Shown: positions 1 to 7,633 of the stretch, in pieces | Layout: each line of letters begins with the position of its first letter | How positions within the stretch are numbered: position 1 is the stretch's first letter | Source of the DNA: Chlorobiota bacterium | GTDB taxonomy: Bacteria; Bacteroidota; Ignavibacteria; Ignavibacteriales; Ignavibacteriaceae | DNA length: 9,606 nt | Reading direction: 5' to 3' | Assembly: GCA_008363265.1 (NCBI GenBank) | Contig: RHKR01000053.1 | Span: 1-9,606, forward strand | Notes under the pieces: generated by a model | Databases searched by the model: none | Told to the model about the DNA's origin: nothing | What the model saw: the letters and a program-made list of their open reading frames with translations, nothing else | Made by a program: the position numbers and the translations under genes

Positions 1-947
1 GAAGATACTCAGGCGTCGGCAGAAGAGAAGTCGGTCACGGAAACCTTGCAGAAAGATCGCTGAAGAACATGCTTCCCGCCGAAAAGGATTTCCCATACGC
101 CCTCAGGCTTGTGAGTGACATTCTTGAATCAAACGGTTCATCATCAATGGCCTCGGTTTGCGCCGGTTCACTCGCCCTCATGGATGGCGGTGTTCCCGTG
201 AAGAAAGCCGTTGCCGGCATCGCGATGGGTCTCATCAAAGAAGGCGACGCTTTCGCGGTTCTTTCAGACATCCTCGGAAATGAAGATCACTTCGGTGACA
301 TGGACTTCAAGGTTGCCGGAACCTCTGAAGGTATCACCGGTTTCCAGATGGATATCAAGATCAAAGGTGTTTCATTCGAGATCATGGAGATCGCTCTCCG
401 TCAGGCAAAGGAAGGCAGACTGCACATCCTCGGCATCATGAACAAGGCGATCGATGCTCCAAGACCTGAGATATGTTCTTTCGCCCCGACACTTGTTTCA
501 CTCACGGTTCCTACAGACCTTATCGGTTCGATCATCGGACCGGGTGGAAAAACCATCCAGGGTATGCAGAAGGAGTTTGGAGTAGACATCTCGATCGAGG
601 ATGACGGTACAGTTCAGATCGCGGGACCTGATGGCGAATCAGCCAACGGTGCTGCAACAAGGATCAGACTGATGACCACCATGCCTGTTGTCGGTGAAGT
701 TTACGACGGTGTTGTTACCAAACTTATGGAGTTCGGTGCTCTCGTCGAGATACTTCCGGGTAAGTCAGGACTCATGCACATTTCGGAGATCGACATGAAG
801 AAAGTGCATAAAGTGACCGACTACTTTAAAGAAGGCGATAAAGTTAAAGTAAAGCTCCTTCGTATCGAGGGTGGCAAATACAGCCTCAGCCGTAAAGCCC
901 TTCTCAAAGAAGCAGCCGCGTCTGAAGCGAAAAATAAAGAAGAATAA
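1..947 (+). CDS. pnp: Polyribonucleotide nucleotidyltransferase (PNPase), 3' part
   Basis: PNPase degrades RNA 3'->5' by phosphorolysis in the cytoplasm, releasing nucleoside diphosphates. The gene is open at the left edge; the first whole codon is at 3 and 314 residues are visible of a family length near 700. The visible part begins in the second RNase PH core with the conserved [13 protein letters not shown] stretch (from about 21). The catalytic residues of that core are intact: in [10 protein letters not shown], the two Asp at 285-287 and 303-305 and the Lys at 309-311 match E. coli D486, D492 and K494. A KH domain follows with its GxxG loop (IIGPGGKTI, 531-557), then an S1 domain (about 685-900, [20 protein letters not shown] onward). 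The tail is short, charged and Ala/Lys/Glu-rich. An internal ATG at 69 is not the start, because the PNPase homology runs upstream of it in the same frame. A strong hairpin follows the stop. Confidence 0.98.
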   Translation, partial: RYSGVGRREVGHGNLAERSLKNMLPAEKDFPYALRLVSDILESNGSSSMASVCAGSLALMDGGVPVKKAVAGIAMGLIKEGDAFAVLSDILGNEDHFGDMDFKVAGTSEGITGFQMDIKIKGVSFEIMEIALRQAKEGRLHILGIMNKAIDAPRPEICSFAPTLVSLTVPTDLIGSIIGPGGKTIQGMQKEFGVDISIEDDGTVQIAGPDGESANGAATRIRLMTTMPVVGEVYDGVVTKLMEFGALVEILPGKSGLMHISEIDMKKVHKVTDYFKEGDKVKVKLLRIEGGKYSLSRKALLKEAAASEAKNKEE

Positions 948-955
948 ATTAAACA

Positions 956-985
956 GCCGGCCCCCCGGTGGGGCCGGCCTTATTC
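956..985 (+). terminator. Probable Rho-independent terminator of pnp
   Basis: Nine bases, GCCGGCCCC (956-964), pair perfectly with GGGGCCGGC (970-978) around a 5-base loop, starting 9 bases after the pnp stop. The downstream tract (CTTATTC) is only moderately T-rich, so termination strength is uncertain. The upstream side is A-rich, so the hairpin would also be followed by a T-rich run on the minus strand. No gene points at it from that side here. Confidence 0.75.
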
Positions 986-1152
986 ATCACCAAGTTTTGA
1001 AATATAAATGATCGAGTTTCTCAGAAACTTAATCCTCTTGTTCTGTTACTCACACACCGCCTCCGTTTCCGGGACGGGTGAAGTGCGTTTAAATGGTATT
1101 GGAATATTTACAGCAGTTCAAAACCTGTTAAATATAAAGAGTTTAACACATT
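986..1152 (+). promoter_or_regulatory. Leader/promoter region of rng, no assigned element
   Basis: This gap between the pnp terminator and rng contains no convincing gene. It must hold the rng promoter if the hairpin at 956-978 terminates. I cannot point to a clear promoter: a TTGGAA at 1099-1104 and AT-rich TTAAATATAAA at 1128-1138 are present, but their spacing does not fit a sigma-70 pair or the Bacteroidota TTG/TAnnTTTG consensus. A small potential hairpin, CCGT/ACGG (1063-1066 with 1074-1077), sits in a GC-rich island within otherwise AT-rich DNA. E. coli RNase E controls its own mRNA through a structured 5' leader; a similar role here is only a possibility. Confidence 0.3.
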
Positions 1153-2715
1153 ATGTTAAAAGAGATAATTATCAATTCGTCGCCTACACAGACGCGTGTA
1201 GCGATAACGGAAGACGGGAGATTAGTAGATTTCTTCGTCGATTACTCCGAGAACCGGAGAATGGTGGGAGATGTTTACCTTGGCAAAGTTGCGAGGGTAC
1301 TCCCCGGAATTAAAGCCGCATTCATAGATATAGGCATGAAGCACGATGCCTTTCTCCACTTTTCAGATATAGGAGAGAGGACAAAAGAGCTTCAGGCTAT
1401 GATCGATGAAGATGAAGCGGATGACAATGTAACCAGAGTTGCGGCTGATGAAGAGAATACTGCTTCAACGCCCAAGTTCATAAATGGTGTCCCCGTTCTC
1501 CAGAAAGGGGAGCCGATTCTGGTGCAGATCACAAAAGAGCCCGTCAGTAACAAAGGCGTCAGGGTTTCCTCCGCCATTTCCATCCCAGGCCGTTTTTGTG
1601 TTCTCCTTCCCTATGACAACAAAATCGGCGTCTCCAAAAAGATCACCGACTATCGTGAGAGGAAGAGGCTGCGCGTTATTGCCAAGTCGTTCCTTCCCCA
1701 GAACTATGGTCTGATAATCAGAACTGTTGCCAGAGGTCAGACCGAGGAGCAGATCAAAGACGATCTTAGAAGCCTCCTGAAGATGTGGAAGAAGATACAG
1801 GAAAAGGCGAAGACCGAGACCCCGCCCTCACTTGTTTACCAGGATGTTTCCACCACTTCGAGTGTTATCCGTGACCTTTTCACGTCAGACATCTCAAAAG
1901 TGTACATAGACAATAAAAAGGTTTTCCGCGAGATTAAAGATTACATCACGCTCGCGCAGCCTGAACTCGGCGATAAAGTCGAGCAGGTAAGAGGCGACGA
2001 ACCGATCTTTGAGTCGTTCAAAGTGGAAGAACAGATAAAAGAACTCTTCGCCAGAAGAGTGGCAATGAAGAGCGGCGGGCATATCGTTATCGACCACACC
2101 GAGGCAATGGTTGTGATCGACGTTAACTCGGGCAAATACGCAGCGAGCAAGGATCAGGAGCTTAATTCGCTCAAGACCGACCTTGAGGCCGCCCGTGAGA
2201 TAGCCCGGCAACTCAGACTCCGTGACATTGGCGGACTTATAGTGATCGACTTCATCGATCTTGAGGATGAGAAGAACCGGAAGAAGGTTTATGATGAACT
2301 CAAGAAAGAGTTCAGACGCGACCGTGCCAAGGTTTCCATACTTCCAATGTCTGATTTCGGTCTCGTACAGATCACCCGCCAGAGGGTAAGGCAGAACATT
2401 ATGCAGGCCCTCACAGAAACCTGTCCCGTTTGTATGGGTACCGGGTTGCTGACGAAGAAGTCGCATCTGATCCATGAGATCGACGAATGGCTTGGAAAGT
2501 ACAGCAGCGAGTCGAAGTTCAGTTCTATCGTGATCAAGTGCCATCCGTTTGTTGCCCAGAAGCTCAAAGAAGGATTCCCAAGCACGCTTATAAAGATGCA
2601 GCTTAAATACTTTTTAAAGATCCGTCTCGAGGAGGACAACGCTTTCAACTCTAATCAGTTCAAGGTGATCTCGAAGAAATCGAAACAGGATATTACTTCC
2701 ATCGTGTCGGAGTAG
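1153..2715 (+). CDS. rng: Ribonuclease E/G family endoribonuclease
   Basis: This enzyme cleaves single-stranded RNA during mRNA decay and rRNA maturation. The 520-residue product has the catalytic core only, close in length to RNase G (about 490) and lacking the long C-terminal degradosome scaffold of E. coli RNase E. The start fits the family (MLKEIIINSS). An S1 domain spans roughly residues 37-145 (GDVYLGKVARVLPGIKAAFI), interrupted by an acidic, low-complexity insertion at about 83-107. The DNase I-like active site is intact: Asp323 and Asn325 in VVIDVNSGK and Asp366 in GLIVIDFIDLED, matching D303 and D346 of RNase E. The zinc-link motif is CPVC at 424-427 within TETCPVCMGTGLL. No good Shine-Dalgarno precedes the ATG. 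The gene lies next to pnp but is separated from it by a hairpin, and 61 bases separate it from gcvT. RNase G rather than E is my choice on length alone. Confidence 0.96.
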   Translation: MLKEIIINSSPTQTRVAITEDGRLVDFFVDYSENRRMVGDVYLGKVARVLPGIKAAFIDIGMKHDAFLHFSDIGERTKELQAMIDEDEADDNVTRVAADEENTASTPKFINGVPVLQKGEPILVQITKEPVSNKGVRVSSAISIPGRFCVLLPYDNKIGVSKKITDYRERKRLRVIAKSFLPQNYGLIIRTVARGQTEEQIKDDLRSLLKMWKKIQEKAKTETPPSLVYQDVSTTSSVIRDLFTSDISKVYIDNKKVFREIKDYITLAQPELGDKVEQVRGDEPIFESFKVEEQIKELFARRVAMKSGGHIVIDHTEAMVVIDVNSGKYAASKDQELNSLKTDLEAAREIARQLRLRDIGGLIVIDFIDLEDEKNRKKVYDELKKEFRRDRAKVSILPMSDFGLVQITRQRVRQNIMQALTETCPVCMGTGLLTKKSHLIHEIDEWLGKYSSESKFSSIVIKCHPFVAQKLKEGFPSTLIKMQLKYFLKIRLEEDNAFNSNQFKVISKKSKQDITSIVSE

Positions 2716-2776
2716 TTCAGGATAAATGATTATATTTAAAGATTCAATAAAGAAATTTCAATCTTAGGTTATAAAA
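2716..2776 (+). promoter_or_regulatory. AT-rich gap upstream of gcvT, possible promoter
   Basis: This is the longest gap before the packed run that starts with gcvT, so it is the natural place for an operon promoter. It is strongly AT-rich. It contains TATATTTA (2731-2738), which resembles but does not match the Bacteroidota -7 element TAnnTTTG. It also has a 6-base inverted repeat, AAGATT (2739-2744) and AATCTT (2760-2765). No GC-rich hairpin with a T-run is seen after rng, so read-through from rng is also possible. Confidence 0.3.
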
Positions 2777-3859
2777 GTGAAAAAGACAAGACTTTATCAG
2801 GCGCATGAAAAACTTGGCGCCAAGATGGTCGATTTTGCGGGATTTTCGATGCCTATCCAGTATGAGTCGATTATTGCCGAACACAAGGCGGTAAGAACCT
2901 CGGTAGGGCTTTTCGATGTAAGCCACATGGGTGAGGTATTGATCGAAGGCGAACGCGCTTTCGAATATGTGCAGAACCTGACCATAAATGATATATCAAC
3001 ACTCTTCCCCGGAAGGGTTCAGTATTCCGCGATGTGCTATGAAGACGGCGGGATCGTTGACGATCTACTCGTTTACAAGCTTGAACAGCAGAAGTTCATG
3101 CTCGTTATCAATGCATCAAACATCGAAAAAGATCTCGAGTGGATGCACAAAAACAACTCTCACGGAGTAACGATCACAGATCAGAGTGATGAATTCTCAC
3201 TTATCGCTGTACAGGGTCCCTACTCACGGAATGTTGTGGAGGCGGTCTTCGGTCAGAGTTTCGATATCGAATACTACCACTTCACTTACGGTGAGTTCGG
3301 CGGCTCGAAGGTACTCGTATCGCGTACCGGTTACACTGGCGAGCTTGGATTCGAGCTCTACTTCAAAGGTGACGAGCAGTTTGCATGTTCACTTTGGGAC
3401 GCGCTGATGAAACAGGGCAATGAGTACCTCGTAAAACCTTGCGGCCTTGGATCGAGGGATTCACTGAGACTCGAGATGGGTTTCTGTCTCTACGGTAACG
3501 ATATCGACCATACCACCAACCCGCTTGAAGCCGGGCTTGGATGGATAACCAAACTTAAAAAAGAATCGTTTATTGGCAAGGATGCCATTCTTAAGATCAA
3601 GGAATCGGGTCTTTCCCGTAAGCTCACCCCGGTGATCTGCCTCGAAAAATCATTCCCGAGACCGGGATATGATGTTTACTCGGGCGACAATGCTGTTGGT
3701 AAGCTTACAAGCGGAACAGTCAGTCCAATGCTCGAGCAGGGTATAGCCCTCGCTTACGTTGACGCGGCTGCTCTTAAGAACGAAGAACCATTGTATATGG
3801 ATGTACGGGGCAAGAGGATACCTTTGCAGGTGACCAAATTGCCTTTCATAAAGAAATAG
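2777..3859 (+). CDS. gcvT: Aminomethyltransferase (glycine cleavage system T-protein)
   Basis: The T-protein takes the aminomethyl group from the lipoylated H-protein and, with tetrahydrofolate, releases ammonia and forms 5,10-methylene-tetrahydrofolate in the cytoplasm. The product has 360 residues, the usual length. The start is GTG at 2777, giving the typical MKKTRLYQAHEKLGAKMVDF opening; only a weak TAGG lies 8 bases upstream. Family motifs are in order: FDVSHMGE (46-53), GGIVDDLLVY (91-100) with the catalytic Asp at 95 or 96, SRTGYTGELGFELY (182-195), RDSLRLEMGFCLYGND (227-242) and NPLEAGLGW (248-256). The C-terminal barrel contains GKLTSGTVSPML. The other glycine cleavage genes (gcvH, gcvP) are not next to it; instead comB follows after 12 bases. 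A folate-binding YgfZ-type homologue is excluded by the intact T-protein motifs and length. Confidence 0.97.
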   Translation: MKKTRLYQAHEKLGAKMVDFAGFSMPIQYESIIAEHKAVRTSVGLFDVSHMGEVLIEGERAFEYVQNLTINDISTLFPGRVQYSAMCYEDGGIVDDLLVYKLEQQKFMLVINASNIEKDLEWMHKNNSHGVTITDQSDEFSLIAVQGPYSRNVVEAVFGQSFDIEYYHFTYGEFGGSKVLVSRTGYTGELGFELYFKGDEQFACSLWDALMKQGNEYLVKPCGLGSRDSLRLEMGFCLYGNDIDHTTNPLEAGLGWITKLKKESFIGKDAILKIKESGLSRKLTPVICLEKSFPRPGYDVYSGDNAVGKLTSGTVSPMLEQGIALAYVDAAALKNEEPLYMDVRGKRIPLQVTKLPFIKK

Positions 3860-3871
3860 TGCCGGGAAATC

Positions 3872-4618
3872 ATGAGGATCAATACTATATTAACACCTCT
3901 CATGGTGGAGGAACTTTACTTTGCGGGAAGAATATCTGTAGTAATAGATGTTCTAAGGGCGACATCGACCATAGTAACTGCGATAAAGAACGGTGCTAAA
4001 GAGATTGTACCCGTCGGCTCGCTCGATTTCAGCAAGATCGCTTCGGCCAGTTCATTCGGTGGAAGAACAATGCGCGGAGGTGAAAAGAACTCGAAGAAGA
4101 TCGAGGGATTCGATCTCGGCAATTCACCTCTTGAATATACATCAAATGTTGTATCAGGAAAATCGATCGTCTTCTTCACCACAAACGGTTCAAAAGCGAT
4201 CGTTAAGACCAAGTACGGTTCCGGGTCCTTCATCTGTTCATTTCTCAATGTCTCCAAGGTGGCGGAACACATTGCCGCTCTCGGTAAAGATATTGATGTC
4301 ATATGTTCGGGAAGGAACGGCGACTTCAGTCTTGAAGACACAGTATGTGCGGGAATGCTGATCGATGAAGTACAGAAGCTTAACAGCGATGTCACGCTTT
4401 CAGACGCGTCGAAAGTAGCGCATGATCTTTACAGGAAATATGGTGATGATCTTACGGGTCTTTTCGCGATCAGCGAGCACGGTAGCGTTCTCAAGAGTGA
4501 AGGTTTCAGTGCTGACCTCGAATACTGCGCTCAGAAGAACGTCACTGATGTGGTCCCCGTTTTCGAGAGCACCACTATCAAAATGTTCGATCCGGCGCAC
4601 CATCTGACCAACAATTAA
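3872..4618 (+). CDS. comB: ComB family protein, probable 2-phosphosulfolactate phosphatase
   Basis: The ComB family removes phosphate from 2-phosphosulfolactate to give sulfolactate, a magnesium-dependent step in coenzyme M synthesis in methanogens. Bacterial homologues are widespread in organisms that do not make coenzyme M, so the substrate here is uncertain. The 248-residue product is full length. Conserved blocks are VVIDVLRATSTI (23-34), RGGEKNSKKIEGFDLGNSP (68-86), FFTTNGSKAI (101-110) and CSGRNGDFSLEDTVCAG (145-161), rich in the acidic and basic residues expected around a metal/phosphate site. No signal peptide or membrane segment is present, so it should be cytosolic. The ATG follows a weak GGGA, 12 bases after gcvT. 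No comA (phosphosulfolactate synthase) or other sulfonate gene is visible nearby. Family assignment is firm; the reaction in this organism is inferred from the family. Confidence 0.9.
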   Translation: MRINTILTPLMVEELYFAGRISVVIDVLRATSTIVTAIKNGAKEIVPVGSLDFSKIASASSFGGRTMRGGEKNSKKIEGFDLGNSPLEYTSNVVSGKSIVFFTTNGSKAIVKTKYGSGSFICSFLNVSKVAEHIAALGKDIDVICSGRNGDFSLEDTVCAGMLIDEVQKLNSDVTLSDASKVAHDLYRKYGDDLTGLFAISEHGSVLKSEGFSADLEYCAQKNVTDVVPVFESTTIKMFDPAHHLTNN

Positions 4619-4630
4619 CCCCGGAGCGGG

Positions 4631-7015
4631 ATGAGCGGAAGAACCAAAAAAGAGAGCGGCAGAACTTATTTTGAGCTATCGCAAGAAAAGAAGAAGCGAC
4701 TGCTCGGGCTTTTTATTGTCACTTTTGCAGTCCTTCTCTTTTTAAGTATCATATCATTTTCTCAGGCCGACGATCCTCAGATACGGAACGCGTCGGCTGA
4801 GGCAGTCCCGACCAACAACTGGCTTGGCATCGCGGGTGCCTACATCGCGGCCTTCTTTGTAAAATCCGCCTTCGGATACTTCTCGATCGTGATCCCTGTG
4901 ATCGCCGGGATCTGGGGCTTCCGGCTTTTCAAACCGCTTGATCTCAGGCGGCTTATCTACGTAACAAACTTCCTTCTTGGTTCGGCATTTATCCTCGCGT
5001 CTTTTTGGGGTACCATCTACGCGATCGGTGGGATAGGTGATGAAACATCCGTGCTTCTCGCCGGTGGAATGGGCAAGACGGTGGGAGCGCTGGCCTACAA
5101 ATTTCTCGGAGGAGTTGGCGCGTTAGCTGTTTTTATCGTGCTTATTGTTACGGTGCTCGTGATCACTTTTGACCTGAAGATCGACAGGTTCTTCCTGTTT
5201 GTCGCCGAAAAAGGGAAGGATGCAATTCAGTCAGGAGCTGACAAGATCAGGGAAACCTCTGAAAAAGCAGCCGAAAAGACACAGGCCAGAGCTTCAGAGA
5301 GAAAAACATCCCTCGAAAAGAGTCAGGACAAGATCAGCAAAGTCGTACAGGGGGAAAAGAGCACCCAGCCCCCGATCTATGCAGATGAACTTCAGTTTGA
5401 ACAGGAACCCGTTCCCGTTGAACCAAAACCCAAGCCGAAACCGGTATTCACCACAACGGTAAAAACCAACGCTGATATCGTGCCTCCACCTCCGCGGATC
5501 GAACGACCCTTCCCCGAGGAGAGGCATACAACCGACGACTACAGCATCCCTGACGGCGACTTCCTCATTAAAGCGGATGACTCAGGGCATTACGCCGAGG
5601 AGACAGAACTTGAAAGCAAGAAGATCAGGCTTAAGGAAAAACTGGCCCTCTTCGATATTCAGATCGACAAGATCGATACAACAGCCGGACCGGTTGTAAC
5701 ACTTTTTGAAATTGTACCCGCTCCCGGGGTAAAGATCAGCAAAATCCTTTCCCTGGAGAACGACATAGCCCTCGCGCTTGCCGCCAAGGGTATCAGGATC
5801 ATTGCCCCGATGCCGGGCAGGGGAACCATCGGTGTTGAGATACCGAACGACAACCCCTCCATCGTGCTTGCCGGTTCGGTGTTGCCTGACCTCAAGAACA
5901 GCAAATATTCACTCCCGATCGCGCTTGGCAAGTCGATCTCAGGTCAGACCTTTGTGGATGATCTTGCCCGTGTACCCCACCTTCTGATAGCGGGTGCCAC
6001 AGGCTCGGGCAAGTCGGTGGGTGTGAACATGATAATCGCGTCACTCCTTTTTTCAAAGTACCCCAACGAAGTAAAGTTTGCCATCATCGATCCGAAGAAG
6101 GTTGAGCTTTCCGTCTATGAAACCCTGAAGAATCACTTCCTGGTAAAATCACCCGATATTAACGAGTATATTGTCTCATCCCCCGGAAGCGCGGTGATCC
6201 TGCTGAAGGCCGTGGTGCTCGAGATGGAGATCAGGTACGATAAACTCTCACACGTTGGCGTCAGAAATATCGTTGATTATAACAACAAGATCAAGACCGG
6301 TACACTGAAACCACGTGACGGTGAAGAATATGATCACAAGTTCATGCCCTACATTGTTGTAGTGATCGATGAGCTCGCTGACCTGATGATCACCGCCGGA
6401 AAAGACGTCGAGGAACCGATCGCCCGCCTCGCTCAGATGGCTCGAGCCGTCGGTATACATCTTGTGGTCGCGACACAGAGACCTTCGGTTGATGTTATCA
6501 CCGGCGTCATCAAAGCGAACTTCCCGGCGAGGATCGCATACCAGACCGCACAGCGTACCGATTCGCGCACGATCCTCGATATGAACGGCGCGGAGCAGCT
6601 ACTCGGAAGAGGCGACATGCTCTATCTGCCGCCCGGTACACCCAAACCGATAAGAATTCAGAATGCCTATATCACCACCGATGAGATCGAGAAACTTATC
6701 GATGTGGTGGCTCAGCAGCCATATCCGCCCGAGCCATATGAACTCCCTTCACTTCTCGACAAAAAGGGGAATGACGGAAGTCTGCTCGACGACAAAGACC
6801 CCTTCTTCGAGGATGCCGCCCGCTCTGTGATCAGAAGCCAGCAAGGCTCCGTCTCCTTCCTTCAGAGAAAGCTGAAAGTCGGGTACGCGAGGGCAGCCCG
6901 TATAGTCGACCAGCTCGAAATAGCGGGAATTGTCGGACCGGGAGAAGGCAGCAAACCGAGGGAGATACTCGTGGATAACGAGGATGAACTTGAAACAATT
7001 CTCAGAAATCTGTAG
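4631..7015 (+). CDS. ftsK: DNA translocase FtsK
   Basis: FtsK is a septum-anchored hexameric motor that pumps chromosome ends through the closing division site. The product has 794 residues. The N-terminal membrane module has about four segments (near 24-44, 66-98, 108-131 and 158-181). A charged helical stretch (about 194-240) and a Pro/Lys/Glu-rich linker (about 245-300, with PKPKPKP and PPPP) follow, much shorter than the E. coli linker. The alpha domain (about 325-430) precedes the RecA-like motor with Walker A GATGSGKS (455-462), Walker B VVVIDE (576-581) and ATQRPSVDVITG (614-625). The C-terminal gamma winged helix (about 724-785, with GYARAARIVDQLE) is the part that reads polar DNA signals and contacts XerD in E. 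coli. The ATG at 4631 has GGAG 4 bases upstream (4623-4626) and lies 12 bases after comB. All key residues are present. Confidence 0.98.
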   Translation: MSGRTKKESGRTYFELSQEKKKRLLGLFIVTFAVLLFLSIISFSQADDPQIRNASAEAVPTNNWLGIAGAYIAAFFVKSAFGYFSIVIPVIAGIWGFRLFKPLDLRRLIYVTNFLLGSAFILASFWGTIYAIGGIGDETSVLLAGGMGKTVGALAYKFLGGVGALAVFIVLIVTVLVITFDLKIDRFFLFVAEKGKDAIQSGADKIRETSEKAAEKTQARASERKTSLEKSQDKISKVVQGEKSTQPPIYADELQFEQEPVPVEPKPKPKPVFTTTVKTNADIVPPPPRIERPFPEERHTTDDYSIPDGDFLIKADDSGHYAEETELESKKIRLKEKLALFDIQIDKIDTTAGPVVTLFEIVPAPGVKISKILSLENDIALALAAKGIRIIAPMPGRGTIGVEIPNDNPSIVLAGSVLPDLKNSKYSLPIALGKSISGQTFVDDLARVPHLLIAGATGSGKSVGVNMIIASLLFSKYPNEVKFAIIDPKKVELSVYETLKNHFLVKSPDINEYIVSSPGSAVILLKAVVLEMEIRYDKLSHVGVRNIVDYNNKIKTGTLKPRDGEEYDHKFMPYIVVVIDELADLMITAGKDVEEPIARLAQMARAVGIHLVVATQRPSVDVITGVIKANFPARIAYQTAQRTDSRTILDMNGAEQLLGRGDMLYLPPGTPKPIRIQNAYITTDEIEKLIDVVAQQPYPPEPYELPSLLDKKGNDGSLLDDKDPFFEDAARSVIRSQQGSVSFLQRKLKVGYARAARIVDQLEIAGIVGPGEGSKPREILVDNEDELETILRNL

Positions 7016-7030
7016 TAAACCATGAAAAAC

Positions 7031-7034
7031 GGAG
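7031..7034 (+). promoter_or_regulatory. Shine-Dalgarno GGAG that favours the lolA start at 7040
   Basis: GGAG stands 5 bases before the ATG at 7040, while the alternative in-frame ATG at 7022 has no such sequence (only the ftsK stop and TAAAC precede it). Starting at 7040 also places the positively charged MKN directly before the hydrophobic core of the signal peptide. Confidence 0.55.
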
Positions 7035-7039
7035 CTATT

Positions 7040-7633
7040 ATGAAAAATCTGATTTTTGGTTTACTTGCGGCATTTATACTGATCACAACGGGCACGAATG
7101 CCCAGAACGCTACAATTCTGGCTATTCAGAAAAAATTCAACAATCTTACCGACATCACCGCGTCATATCAGCAGTACACAGGAAAGACCCTCACGGCAAA
7201 AGGCACTTTTTCCTATAAGAAAGCCGACAAGGTCCGCCTTACGTTTGCAAACAGTCTGATCATCAGCGACGGCAAAACGAACTGGAACCATGACAAAAAG
7301 CAGAACAAGGTTATAATCACCAAAAGTGATAATAAGGCCGTCTCGCTCCTGAGTGTCAACCGGATCGTCAACTCTGTCCCTGCTGACTGCGACCTTTCGG
7401 ATACAGGCCCTGGTAAAGTAAAAATGACGCCGAAAAAAGGGAAGAAGCTTGGTTTCCGCTCCGTTGAGATAACAAAAGATTCACAGGATCTTATTGCTTC
7501 CATTGTGATCGAAGACAATTCCAAATCGATTATGAAGGTTACCTTTTCGGGATATTCTTTGAACCGCGGGTTGGCGGATTCCGAATTTACTTTCAAACCT
7601 TCCGGAGATATTAAAGTAGTTGACCTCCGCTAA
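7040..7633 (+). CDS. lolA: Outer-membrane lipoprotein carrier protein LolA
   Basis: LolA is the periplasmic chaperone that takes lipoproteins from the LolCDE exporter and carries them to the outer membrane. From the ATG at 7040 the product has 197 residues, the family length; an ATG at 7022 would add six residues. A signal peptide is clear: MKN, then a hydrophobic core LIFGLLAAFILITTG, with likely cleavage after TNA before QNATI. The mature part has the LolA pattern of an early aromatic-containing strand (ITASYQQYTGKTLTAKGTF), the KADKVRLTF strand with the SDGKTNWNHDKK segment, and a C-terminal strand ending in SEFTFKPSGDIKVVDLR, as in LolA where the end reads F.P.GV.V. It follows ftsK closely, an arrangement often seen in FCB-group bacteria and also close to ftsK in proteobacteria. 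LolB is not seen nearby. Its stop overlaps the next start by 14 bases, suggesting coupled translation. Confidence 0.88.
   Translation: MKNLIFGLLAAFILITTGTNAQNATILAIQKKFNNLTDITASYQQYTGKTLTAKGTFSYKKADKVRLTFANSLIISDGKTNWNHDKKQNKVIITKSDNKAVSLLSVNRIVNSVPADCDLSDTGPGKVKMTPKKGKKLGFRSVEITKDSQDLIASIVIEDNSKSIMKVTFSGYSLNRGLADSEFTFKPSGDIKVVDLR

Noticed and set aside
1008..1313. Open frame of 101 codons starting in the gap before rng
   Set aside because: More than half lies inside rng in another frame, the product has no recognisable fold or motif, and no ribosome binding site precedes it.
1894..2544. Minus-strand open frame of 216 codons inside rng
   Set aside because: It is antisense to strongly conserved RNase catalytic motifs; its length follows from the codon bias of rng and its product resembles nothing I know.
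2739..2765. Inverted repeat AAGATT/AATCTT as a terminator of rng or an operator
   Set aside because: Six AT-rich base pairs with a 15-base spacer and no following T-run are too weak to call.
3916..4395. Minus-strand open frame of 159 codons inside comB
   Set aside because: It is the shadow of a conserved coding sequence, with low-complexity product and no start context.
7022..7039. Earlier lolA start at 7022
   Set aside because: It has no ribosome binding site and adds six residues before a signal peptide that is complete from 7040; it cannot be excluded fully.
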